A stretch of DNA of 64,000 bases, taken from Perognathus longimembris pacificus. Taxonomy: Eukaryota > Chordata > Mammalia > Rodentia > Heteromyidae. The notes beneath the pieces were generated by a model. It was given only the letters and a program-made list of their open reading frames with translations. It was not told the DNA's origin and ran no database searches. Position 1 is the first letter of the stretch, and each line of letters begins with the position of its first letter. The stretch lies in assembly GCF_023159225.1 (NCBI RefSeq), contig NC_063176.1, forward strand, positions 36,884,786 to 36,948,785, read 5' to 3'. Made by a program: the position numbers and the translations under genes. This document shows positions 24,223 to 34,048 of this stretch, one piece after another.

Positions 24223-25530
24223 CATAGAGACATAGAGCAATGCATTGTCAATTCTCTCTATTGAAATCACTCACAAAACAAATCCTCATCTACAAGAAAG
24301 TTTTATTACTTGTTTGACATAATTCAATTATCAAGTAGATCTACCATTTTTTGCAAGCACTCAAAATAGTTTTCAAGGGTATGGGGGACTAATCTTCATT
24401 TTTATGCTAATGAAAAAGAAAGTTTTAATATTAGAGTAGTAAACAGTCCTCCCCCTATTGTCCTTCAACAGTTGAGCAATAGGAACGAGAAAGCCTAGAA
24501 ATCCACAAATATTTCCTTGTCTATAGTAGATGAAGTAAGCCATGTAGAAGGAATTGGTTAATTTAGTTGTATTGCTTAAGAACTTATCTAAATCATATAC
24601 CTCCAAAAGAACAAAACGACTGTGAAAAGTACTTTGTCTCTCAATTTTTGATGACAGCCCAAATATAAACGGCAAAATAAAAAGACCCCCAATAATGCAA
24701 ACATCACAAATGAAATATTTTTTTTCTAACACCTGGTTAGTCCAAGAAGCTCCCTTCCCGTAGCTTAGCATGCTCCTTTCCCAGGCAACACTAGGCCCAC
24801 GTGGTGCAGGATGTAAAGTAAATACTCAGCATCCTTCCCTGGAGATGACTTTCCATTCAGGCCAGTTACCATAAAATGTAACAGGACCCCCTTAAAGTGA
24901 CAATCAGTCTGGCCAGATGCAGGCCCCTTATCAACTACTTGAGCAGCTGCCATAAGTATTAGTCTGCCATAATGAAGTTCCTGGCCCATGCTTCCACACC
25001 AAGGTCCCTGCTTCCTAGCCCCTTAGGTTACATAAGTCACCCAAGACAAAGGCTGGTGCTTCTTCTGTCTGTGAGAATTGGCCTTGTCAGTCCCTTGGCT
25101 GTCATTAAACCTTTCTTTTTTTGTTCTGCCTGTCTGGATGTCCATGTCGTTTTCTGGCAGGGTCTGACATTGGTGCCTGACTTGGATCAAACCCCGCCCC
25201 CAGTTTTGCTCTTTTCCTCTCAAGAATCTGAGGACCTGGTTCTGAGACACCCCTGTGCTAATTGCCCTCTCTCCTGGACAGTGGAGACCCCAAGGGCCTA
25301 GACTTCTTCCAGATGACAAAGCCACCACAAGGTTTCTGCTCCCAAGTGGCTCTTTCACATCCAATTCAATAGCCTTCATTCATCTGCATGAGGTAAATGG
25401 ACTTGGGCTCTCTACAGTGATATTTCTTTCTCTCTATGGGCCCTGGTACAGGCTCTACCTGTCTATCAAGCCCAGGGATTTCTGGATAAGAAAGAATTTG
25501 CATAGTAACAACTGTCTTAAAATGTTCATT
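24223..25530. other. Intergenic; possible LTR-like stretch
   Basis: No host gene recognised. From about 24730 to 25370 the sequence contains CATTAAACCTTTC and TGTTCTGCCTGTCTGGATG, with ACATTGGTGCCTGACTTGG near 25166-25185. This resembles an R/U5-to-primer-binding-site end of a + strand retroviral LTR, but both ends could not be fixed. Confidence 0.35.
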
Positions 25531-25532
25531 CC

Positions 25533-25748
25533 GGGCTGGGGATTTGGCCTAGTGGCAAGAGTGCTTGCCTTGTATACATGAGGCCCTGGGTTCAATTCCC
25601 CAACATCACATATGCAGAAAATGGCCAGAAGTGGCGCTGTGGCTGAAGTAGCAGAGTGCTAGCCTTGAGCAAAAAGAAGCCAGGGACAGTGCTCAGGCCC
25701 TGAGTCCAAGCCCCAGGACTAGCCAAAAAAAAACCAAAAACAAAAAAA
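25533..25748 (+). mobile_element. IDL-Geo dimeric SINE
   Basis: Complete dimer; AATGTTCATTCC occurs directly before it and directly after its A-rich tail. Confidence 0.95.
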
Positions 25749-25964
25749 TGTTCATTCCAAAATGGGAAAAAGTGAGGAAGATAAACCCCAAAAGGTTCCC
25801 ATATGTAGCAGATGGTATGACTATATCTGAAAAGATGGAACTTATGAGTAAACTTATGAGATGGTATGTAATTAAGTTGGTTATGATGTAAATAAGGTAA
25901 AGAACAACACACTGATGTAAAACTAGCATGTCATTATTTCCATCTTTAAAAGTAATTGTGCCTT

Positions 25965-26171
25965 GGGCTGGGGATATGGCCTAGTGGCAAGAGTGCTTGC
26001 CTCTTATATATGAGGCCCTGGGTTCAATTCCCCAGCACCACATATACAGAAAATGGCCAGAAGCGGCGCTGTGGCTCAAGTGGCAGAGTGCTAGCCTTGA
26101 GCAAAAAGAAGCCAGGGACAGTGCTCAGGCCCTGAGTCCAAGCCCCAGGACTGGCCAAAAAAAAAAAAACA
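25965..26171 (+). mobile_element. IDL-Geo dimeric SINE
   Basis: Complete dimer; AAAGTAATTGTGCCTT flanks both ends, a 16-base target-site duplication. Confidence 0.96.
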
Positions 26172-26860
26172 AAGTAATTGTGCCTTAATATATCTTTCTC
26201 AATCATAACAATCTCATTGGATACAGAGCTGATATCAACTCCTACAGTCTTCATTGTAATCACAAAGGTCTAAAAGTATTTATAATGTCTTAATCTCAAT
26301 ATCCTAATATGTTATATACAATTAAAAATAATTGTGGAATCAATCACAATTTAAAACTTTAATAACCACTTTTGTAAAGGCTGAGAAGTGCATAAAAAAG
26401 ATCTCTGTGAGACTGTCATCTCTAACCAGCCAGCAGAGTGCTAAGAAGTAGAGTTGCTTAATGGCTCAAAGTAGCAGAGCGCTAGCCTTGATCCGGAGAG
26501 CTGGGGCCAGAGTTCAAATCCAGAGACCCACCAAGAAAAATGCAAATGTGCATTCATCCCAACATGGAAAAGACGCTCCTGAGACCCTGGCAATGATGTA
26601 GCATCCAGAGACAGTTACTAAGACATTGCTACAATGAGAGTAATGATGGCACATCCTGAAACTACTTGTCTGGCCTTTTCAAAAGTAATCAGAGCCAGAA
26701 GATCATAGAAAAATAGCTTGTAAGCATGCATTTCTAATAACCATGTTGGTCTACCTCATAACTGGATAGAAACTTACACCATTCCCAGTTATTTGTGATA
26801 GTGGATAGTAAAAGCTAAAGTTGTCAAATGGGGGAGATACTTTAAAATCCCAACCTCAGG

Positions 26861-27076
26861 GCTGGGGATATAGCCTAGTGACAAGAGTGCTTGCCTCGTA
26901 TACATGAGGCCCTGGGTTCAATTCCCCAGCACCACATATACAGAAAATGGCCAGAAGTGGCGCTGTGGCTCAAGTGGCAGAGTGCTAGCCTTGAGCAAAA
27001 AGAAGCCAGGGACAGTGCTCAGGCCCTGAGTCCAAGCCCCAGGACTGGCCAAAAATAAAATAAAATAAAATAAAAT
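26861..27076 (+). mobile_element. IDL-Geo dimeric SINE
   Basis: Complete dimer with an (AAAAT)n-type tail; TAAAATCCCAACCTC flanks both ends. Confidence 0.96.
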
Positions 27077-27739
27077 CCCAACCTCCTATATCTTCTCAAA
27101 GCCTTAACTGGCAGTGATTTGGGGCTGGAAGTAGCCGCATAAACTCAAGAAAAAAAAAAGAAAAAGAAAAAAAAAAGCCGAGGACCAGAGATTGTATTCC
27201 TATTGAGAGCTGTCTAGGGCCTACACCCATGACTTAGGCATTGCTAGGGTCACCAGAGTATGAGATTCTCCAGGCAGCCTGTGCGTTTGGTAAAAAGTTA
27301 AATAAATGTGGTACATTCTTTCCAGTCTGGAATAAAAAATGCTTCTACTAACATCTGATCCTAACAACCACTTGGTAAAATAGGCTGAAGTTTTAGTTAG
27401 GTTAAACTTCTTTAACCAACTCCTTTCAGGAACCTATTAACCTCGCTCACTTGCTAGACCTGGTATAGGATTTACACTTACAAGGAGCTGTTGTGAACTT
27501 CACACCCTCCAAATTTACCTTTTCCCTCACCTTTTACTCCTTTCACATCCTTTCTTTTACTTATGCTTTTATTTCTCTTAATCACCCTCAGTCCTCTGGG
27601 AAAGTGGACCTTGGCGATCACTCCCTTCAACAGACTCTGACCAAGTTCCCTAGACTGGTTAAGACTTTTACCTTTGGCTCTGTTTTGCCTACAGGTTTTG
27701 CCCAAGTGCGTCCAATGAACCAAAGCAAATGCCATCACA
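27077..27739. other. Intergenic upstream of the CpG island
   Basis: Between 26172 and 26860 one decayed SINE right half is visible (about 26440-26540). From 27077 to 27739 there is an A-rich tract at 27150-27178 and otherwise no recognised element or exon. Confidence 0.4.
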
Positions 27740-29110
27740 GAGAGCAGTGGGAGCTGCCCCACCGCTGCGCGGCCCCAGGGCTCAGAAAGCGGCCCGCACA
27801 TGGCCTTCACTGGCGCCCCCAGCCCTGCCGGGCTACCCGCCTCCGTGCGAGGTGAGGATTTTTCGGGAAGACGGGGCGAGGAAGGCCACTGTGTGCTCCG
27901 CCACCGCGCCATTCCCGGCTCAACCAGGCAAACGGCAATTTCCTCAACATACCCAGCAAAAGCAGCTCTTTGGAGTTCTGGCGCTCTCGTTTCCGCTCCA
28001 CTCCGCCCGCTCTCCACACGCAGTCACCCACCGCGCCGGGAGCCGCCGCACGCCGTCCCGTCGCTCCTCCCCGCCCCCTCCCCAACGCTGCCAGTTGGCA
28101 AGCGGGGTACCTCGGGGTGCCGGCCGGCCGCGCCTCCCCACTCACCATTCAGTCCGCGGGGGTCTCCGACCGCCCCTGGCCGCGCCGGGACCGCTGGGTC
28201 CACCAGCAAGTTTCAGGACAGGGACTACGAGAGGCTCCGCACTCGGTCTCCGAAATCGCGATTCCGAGAGGCTGGCGGCCTCGCCTCGGCTGGGGAGGGG
28301 TCCCGCCAATGGGCTGCTCCACAACCACGCACCGGGCCCAGTTCCCCGCCCGACGCGCCCGAACCTGATCCCGCCCAACGCTGGGCGCGTCCGCACCTCC
28401 TCAGCCGCTGTATCTACAATCAGCCCTGGACAGCGCCTCGCGCCGCGTCCTTCCACGCCCTCCCCGCCAGCCGCCGCTGCCCGGCCCTCCCCACCCCCGC
28501 CCCAGCCCCGTGCCCACCTCACCGCCCTTCCTTGGCTCCCAGGGGCGCGCGGGTCAGCGCCGCCACTCCGGCTCCCAATACTTTTCTTTGTTGCTGGAGT
28601 TTCGGGAGAAGGGAGAAAAGTTAGGCGCCAGGCCGTCAAGGACCGCGCAGGCCCACGACTGAGAAGACACAGCCCGCTCAACCGCCGCTGCCTGGGTCTC
28701 GGCCCGGGCTCTTGGCGGTGCTCGGTCTGCCACTGACTCGCGCGCCTGCGGGATTCGCACAGTCAACGCCCGCTGACCACGCCCCCTGCGCGCGTGCCCG
28801 CAGACCATCCCCCTCTTCCACTTCGCGGGGACGGGGAGTCGACGGAGCTGCGTCTTCCTCCCACTCTGCAGTCCCGCGGCTGGGGAGCAGGGAGTTGGGA
28901 GAGGAGAGCCAGGAGCACCACAAACACTGGGGCAACCCGCCCTCTTTCACTTCAGCGCCCCCCCCCCCCTTCCTTCTGTCCTGGTCCTTCCCCTACTGTC
29001 TCCTTTCCGCTTCCTCCTCCGCCCCAGCCCACTGCCCAAGTCGCGCATCCTTCCCTTTGGCGTAATACCTTCCCAACCCCGCGCGCCTTTCTCGGGCGCG
29101 GTGCAGCGCT

Positions 29111-29227
29111 GACCACGTGCTCCCGGTGCCTGGGGCGCGGTGCCTTCCTGACCACGTGCTCCCGGTGCCTGGGGCGCGGTGCCTTCCTGACCACGTGCTC
29201 CCGTTGCCCCGGGGCGCGGTGCTGTCG
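29111..29227 (+). repeat. 39-bp tandem repeat carrying CACGTG E-boxes
   Basis: Three head-to-tail units start at 29111, 29150 and 29189, each with GACCACGTGCTCCCGGTGCC or a near match followed by GGGGCGCGGTGC. A fourth GACCACGTGCTCCCGGTGCC lies apart at 29314. Each unit has one canonical E-box next to a GC-rich half. Confidence 0.92.
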
Positions 29228-29462
29228 TGGTCCCCGGGCACCCGCCGGGTCCTCTGGGCGAGATGCTGTCCCAACCCCGAGCTCTTTTCGTCCCCCTGGC
29301 GCGGGGCTGTCCTGACCACGTGCTCCCGGTGCCCCTGGCGAGGCGCCTTCGCGTCCCCAGGGCGCCTACAGGCGCTTCCAGGCGCCATGCGGGCCCGACC
29401 CCACGCGCTGGCCCCATCCCCGTGCGCACAGAAGCGGTGCAGGGGACGGCCCGACGGCAAAA

Positions 29463-29517
29463 ATGGCGGTGGAGGTGCTGCACCTGGTTCTGTTGCTGCT
29501 GGCCAGGGATTTGGCAG
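29463..29517 (+). CDS. SPINK2: SPINK2 exon 1 (signal peptide)
   Basis: ATG at 29463 in AAAATGGCG context, 18 hydrophobic codons plus one base, then the donor G|GTAATG. Lies at the 3' edge of the CpG island. The run LVLLLLA matches the human signal-peptide core closely. Confidence 0.9.
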
Positions 29518-30834
29518 GTAATGAGCATTAGTGGGCCTGGAGACGGGACCCCGCCAAGGAGCCTCCTAAGGGACTCACCATACATTGGCTGTGTGGGACC
29601 GCCAAGCTCCCCCGAGCTCTGGTGACTGTACAGAATGCCCATCACTGGCTGTTCCCACCCCTTTAAGGGTCAGCAAGGCGAAGTGGAGAGGGAGAGCAGG
29701 GAGTTACCCATCTTGCTTGGGGTTCCCCACTAGCTCCTCTGGGTGGGTCCTTTATCCGCTCTGGCTGCCTTAATGCAAGTGGTCCAGTGCCAGGCTGGAC
29801 AGCGTCTAAGAGAAGCTGGCACTGGGAGCTAGGAATCTTGTGAGGAAGGACTTCACACCAGCCACACTGACACCTGTCTTAAAATGGAATTAAGTGTAAT
29901 AGTGTTAAGTTTTTGTTTTGTGCTGGTACTGGAGCTTGAACTTAGGACACTTGGCTCCTCTGTCCCCACTGGCTGGCATCTATCATTGGAGCCACACCAC
30001 TAACCTCTAGTGTTATGCTCTGTGTTTATTATTGATTTGCAGAGGAAAAGATTTACTAGAAACACATAAGAATTACACACTCCATCTTTGTAACCGGCTT
30101 TTGAGTCCTTCAATCAAACCAATGAAAATGAAGACTGGCACCCACCGCTCAGGTTGTAATCCTACTCAGGAGGCTGAGATCTGAGGACCATGGTTCAAAG
30201 CTAACCTGGGCAGAAAAGTCTATAAGACTCTTATCTCCAATTAACCATCAAAAAGCCACAAGTGGAGTTGTGGTTCAAGTGGTAAAGCAAATGAATGTTC
30301 TTCTCAGGCGTCTGTTTAGAAATGCCAGGGGAAACAAATGTCTTTAAGATACTGAAAATTTGGTAACCTGATCGCAGTGCTGATCCACAAGTAATGAAAG
30401 CCAAATTAAGGTTTACTAGTTTTGCCAAACAAAATGAGGGTGGTATACTGTTGCTTCAGGAAATAGTCATAGCCAAGGGGAGGAGGATGTGTGCGTGTGT
30501 GTGTGTGTTGGGGTTTGAAGTCACAGCCTCACACTAATGCTCATCTTCCTTGTTTATGGATGGCCAGCTACCATTTATGTATTTATGTCACGGTTCTGGT
30601 TCAGCATTTTTCTAGTTAATTAGAGAAAGTCTCAAAGTGTTTTCTGCTCAGGCTGGCTTTGAACTATGATCCTTCAGGTCTCACCCTTCTGGGTGGCTAG
30701 GATTATAAGTATGAACCACCAGTGCCTAGTGAGAATAGGCTATTAAAGCCCATCCAGATGCTGGTGGCTCACACCTGTAATCATGGTTACTTAGGAGGCT
30801 GAAGCCTGGAAGATCAAAGTTTTGGACACAGTAC

Positions 30835-30882
<48 letters not shown>

Positions 30883-31821
30883 CCCATAGCAGGGCACCAT
30901 TGGTTCACGTGTGTAACCCTTGCTACTTAGGAGGCTGAGATTTGAGGAGCAAGGTTGGAAGCCAGCTGGCAGAAGGAAAGTCCATGAGACTCTTTATCTC
31001 CAGTAAACTACCAAAAAAAAAAAAAAAAAACACCTAGAAGTGGAGATCTGTGGTTCAGGTGGTACAGCATTAGCCTTGAGGAAAAAAAATCTCTGGGACA
31101 GCACACAGAACCTGCCCACACACAAAAATAGTTCAGGCCTCAGGACTAGTGCACATGCATGTGTGCACACACATACGCAACCCAGCAGCCTGGGCTTCTA
31201 GGTGTATGCAATGAGGCATGACTTGGGGCTGGATTTGTAGTAGCCTTTGGTATAATCTGGAAGTTCTGACATTAGTCTTTGGGGTTGAATTTCTTGCTGT
31301 CCCAAATCTTCCTTCACTCTGGTGGAAAGATAAGCTGAGAAGTGTGGAGGCCTTGCCTAGAGCTCTAAAGATGTTCTTGGGTTCCCTCCTGAGGAAATTG
31401 GATTGGGGAAAACCGTACAATGAGATGGAAAAGAAAATGTGCATAAGTGCAAGTATGCTAGTGGATAAAGTGAGTTCATTCTCGGGCTGAAACTACAGTT
31501 GGGGGCATATTTAGATATCTGTTCCGGTTATGTTTATTTTTAGGGGGCATAGAATGAGGTTCAAATGTGCTAGGCACCAGCAGGAAAGAAGATAGTCTAG
31601 AAACCTCATTTTCTAAAACGATTATCAACAATTATAGTCTAGAAACTTCATTTTCTAAAACCATTATCAACAATTCACCTCAATACATGCTGCGCAATAT
31701 CTGTTTTCTCTATGCAGCATTTATGCAGCCTCCTGTATTTCATCCTAACCCACCTACAGAATATAGAATGGTAAGTCAGAAACATCTTGTATTGTTCTAC
31801 TGATTTGTCACCTTAGAATGT

Positions 31822-31863
<42 letters not shown>

Positions 31864-32550
31864 CTGGGGCTTGAACGCAGGTCCTAAGCTATCATTTGAG
31901 CCACACCTCACATCTCCAGTCCCAGCAGATTTTTTTTTTAGTGTTCTGATTTTCTTTGAAATCCACCAGTATTTATTGAGCACTTCTTACACATTGTACC
32001 CCTCAGAAATTACAAATCAAACCAGAGATAGGAAGGGGAAGCAAAGTCAGTCTCTCTCTCTCTTTCTCTCTCTCTCTTTCTCTCTCTCCCCTTCCTCCTC
32101 CTTCTCTCTCTCCCTGCTTTCCTCCCTCTTTCCCTCTCTCCCCCTCTCCCCTTATTCCCCCTTCCCCCCTCTCTTGTATATGTGCTGGTATTGGATTCAA
32201 CTCATGACCTGGGCACTGTCCCTTAGTTTTTTCCCTCAAGGCTAGTGCTCTACCACTTGAGCCAGCACTCCACTTCTGGCTTTGTGGTGGTTAATTGGAG
32301 ATAAGAGCCTTTCTGCCCAGGCTGGCTTTGAACCATGATCCTCATATCTCAGCCTCCTGCGTGGCTAGGATTACAACATGAGCCACTGGTGCCAGTCTTC
32401 AGATCACCCTTTAATCACTTTATCCTTTTTTCTTTTCTAGCCAAATTGTACTCAGTTTAAGCTGCCAAGATGTCCCAGGGATCTTAACCCCATCTGTGGA
32501 AGTGACATGGCCACTTATGCCAATGAATGTACTCTGTGCTTGAAAATCTG
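29463..32550 (+). CDS. SPINK2: SPINK2, Kazal-type acrosin/trypsin inhibitor (exons 1-3, incomplete)
   Basis: SPINK2 is a secreted or acrosomal Kazal inhibitor that protects developing sperm from acrosin. Exons at 29463-29517, 31718-31770 and 32441-32550 join in frame (phases 1 and 0) to give a hydrophobic signal peptide ([18 protein letters not shown]), a short linker ending TEYRM, and a Kazal domain from PNCTQF. The domain has the [13 protein letters not shown] and TYANECTLC signatures, which strongly match human SPINK2. Five cysteines and the Arg at the expected P1 site (C-P-R) are present. The sixth cysteine belongs to a last exon of about 15 codons that I could not find, despite reading downstream; an 8 kb L1 now begins 300 bases after exon 3. 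All seen splice sites are GT/AG. The gene is probably functional, with its terminal exon too diverged or too far to spot, but loss is possible. Confidence 0.9.
29518..31717. other. SPINK2 intron 1 with SINEs and (CA)n
   Basis: Contains B1-dID-like elements at about 29910-30005 (-), 30130-30300 (+), 30500-30725 (-), 30755-30836 (+) and 30895-31140 (+), and an (AC)n tract at 30837-30878. A tandem duplication of about 45 bases (GTCTAGAAACYTCATTTTCT) lies at 31594-31675. The remainder is unique. Confidence 0.7.
31718..31770 (+). CDS. SPINK2: SPINK2 exon 2 (linker)
   Basis: Acceptor CTCTATGCAG, 53 bases, donor ATG|GTAAGT. Encodes the mature N-terminus before the Kazal domain (FMQPPVF ... TEYRM). 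The last residues match the KYRT of human SPINK2; the rest is divergent, as is usual for this segment. Confidence 0.82.
31771..32440. other. SPINK2 intron 2 with (GT)n, CT-rich tract and inverted SINE
   Basis: (GT)n at 31822-31860, a C/T-only tract of about 125 bases at 32050-32175, and a minus-strand B1-dID-like SINE at 32170-32400 whose end lies about 40 bases from the exon 3 acceptor. Confidence 0.85.
32441..32550 (+). CDS. SPINK2: SPINK2 exon 3 (Kazal core)
   Basis: Acceptor TTTTCTTTTCTAG, 110 bases, donor CTG|GTAACA. Encodes [23 protein letters not shown] and TYANECTLC. The split codon at the end is TG plus the next exon's first base; human has an Arg codon there, so this position seems changed. 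Confidence 0.95.
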
Positions 32551-32594
32551 GTAACATGATTTTTGTCTATCCACCTATCTAGATATTTATCTGT

Positions 32595-32815
32595 GTCAGT
32601 AATGGGGCTTGAACTCAGGACCTCATGCTTTAATGTGGCTTTTTTTGTTGAAAGCTGGTGCTCTAACACTTGAGTCATGCCTCCACTTACAGCTTTTTAA
32701 ATTGGAGATAAGAGTCTATTAGTTTTGTCTGCCCGAGCTGACTGTGAACTGAGATCTTCAGATCTTAGCCACCTGAATAGCTAGCATTATAGGCATGAGC
32801 CACCAGCACCCAGTT
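32595..32815 (-). mobile_element. B1-dID-like SINE, inverted
   Basis: Reads GGGGCTTGAACTCAGGACC through GGAGATAAGAGTC to CATGAGCCACCAGCACCCAG; immediately downstream of SPINK2 exon 3. Confidence 0.82.
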
Positions 32816-33824
32816 TTATAACATTAATTTTAAACCTATAGACGGGCTAAGATTTTTTTTAAATAATAATTATTTATTGTCAAAGTGATGTACAGAGGAG
32901 TAACAGTTTCATACGTTAGGCCATGGGTACATTTCTTGTACTATTTGTTACCTCCTCCTTCATTCCCCCCTCCCCCTTCCCCTCTCCCCCCTGAGTTGTT
33001 CAGTTGGTTTACACGAAATGGTTTTGTAAGTATTGCTTTTGGAATCATTTGTCTTTTTATCTTTTATCTCTCGATTTTGATATTGCCCTTCACTTCCCTA
33101 GTTCTAATACCAGTATATACATTATCCAGGGTACTCAGATGAGATACAGTGAGAGCACAGAGACAACCACAGGAAGGGGATACAAGAGGTTCATTAACAA
33201 TAGACACTACAGTTTCACATGGCATGTTGAAAGTAATTACAACAGTGATATAACACTCATTTCCATAACATGGAGTTCATTTCACTTAGCATCATCTTAT
33301 GTGTTCATATGGGGATAGCTTTGAGGCTCTTGTGATCCTCTGCTGTGATTATTCCCCATGAGGAAAACCATAGAGTCCATGTTTCTTTGGGTCTGGTTCA
33401 CTTCACTTAGTATAATTTTTTCCCAAGTTCTTCCATTTCCTTACTAATGGGGAAATGTCATTCTTTCTGATAGAGGCATAAAATCCCATTGTGTATATGT
33501 ACCACATTTTTCTGATCCATTTGTCTACTGAGGGGCATCTGGATTGGTTCTCTATTTTAGCTATGACAAATTGTGCTGAGATGAACATTGTTGTGCTGGA
33601 GGCTTTAGTGTGTTCTTGTTTGTAGTTTGTTGGGTAGATGCCCAAAAGTGGGGCTGCTGGGTCATAGGGGAGCTCTATGTTTAGCCTTCTGAGGAATCTC
33701 CATACCACTTTCCAGAGTGGCTGAACCAGTTTACATTCCCACCAGCAATGAAGTAGGGTTCCCTTTTGGCCACATCCCCTCCAACATTTGTTATTGTTTG
33801 TTTTCTTAATAATGGACATTCTTG

Positions 33825-34015
33825 GGGCTGGGGATATAGCCTAGTGGCAAGAGTGCCTGCCTCGGATACACGAGGCCCTAGGTTCGATTCCCCAGCACCA
33901 CATATACAGAAAACGGCCAGAAGCGGCGCTGTGGCTCAAGTGGCGGAGTGCTAGCCTTGAGCGGGAAGAAGCCAGGGACAGTGCTCAGGCCCTGAGTCCA
34001 AGGCCCAGGACTGGC

Positions 34016-34046
<31 letters not shown>
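33825..34046 (+). mobile_element. IDL-Geo SINE inserted in the L1 ORF2 3' part
   Basis: Complete dimer with about 30 A. TAATGGACATTCTT lies on both sides, so it entered the L1 after the L1 had landed. Confidence 0.96.

Positions 34047-34048
<2 letters not shown>

Larger units (their letters stand above)
27740..29520. promoter_or_regulatory. Large CpG island, putative SPINK2 (and perhaps REST-copy) promoter
   Basis: About 1.8 kb with very high G+C and abundant CpG, in strong contrast to both sides. It contains GC boxes (for example CCGCCCC near 28070) and many E-boxes (CACGTG). It ends at SPINK2 exon 1. Its position 4.3-6 kb upstream of the REST-like exon on the opposite strand would also suit a REST first-exon island, so it may be a divergent promoter. 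Long reading frames on both strands here are compositional. Confidence 0.85.

Noticed and set aside
27472..29645. Many long frames on both strands within 27.5-29.6 kb, up to 335 codons
   Set aside because: They overlap each other in most frames, lie in a CpG island and consist of Pro/Arg/Gly/Ala-rich translation expected from GC-rich DNA. Only the 55-base SPINK2 exon 1 has independent support.
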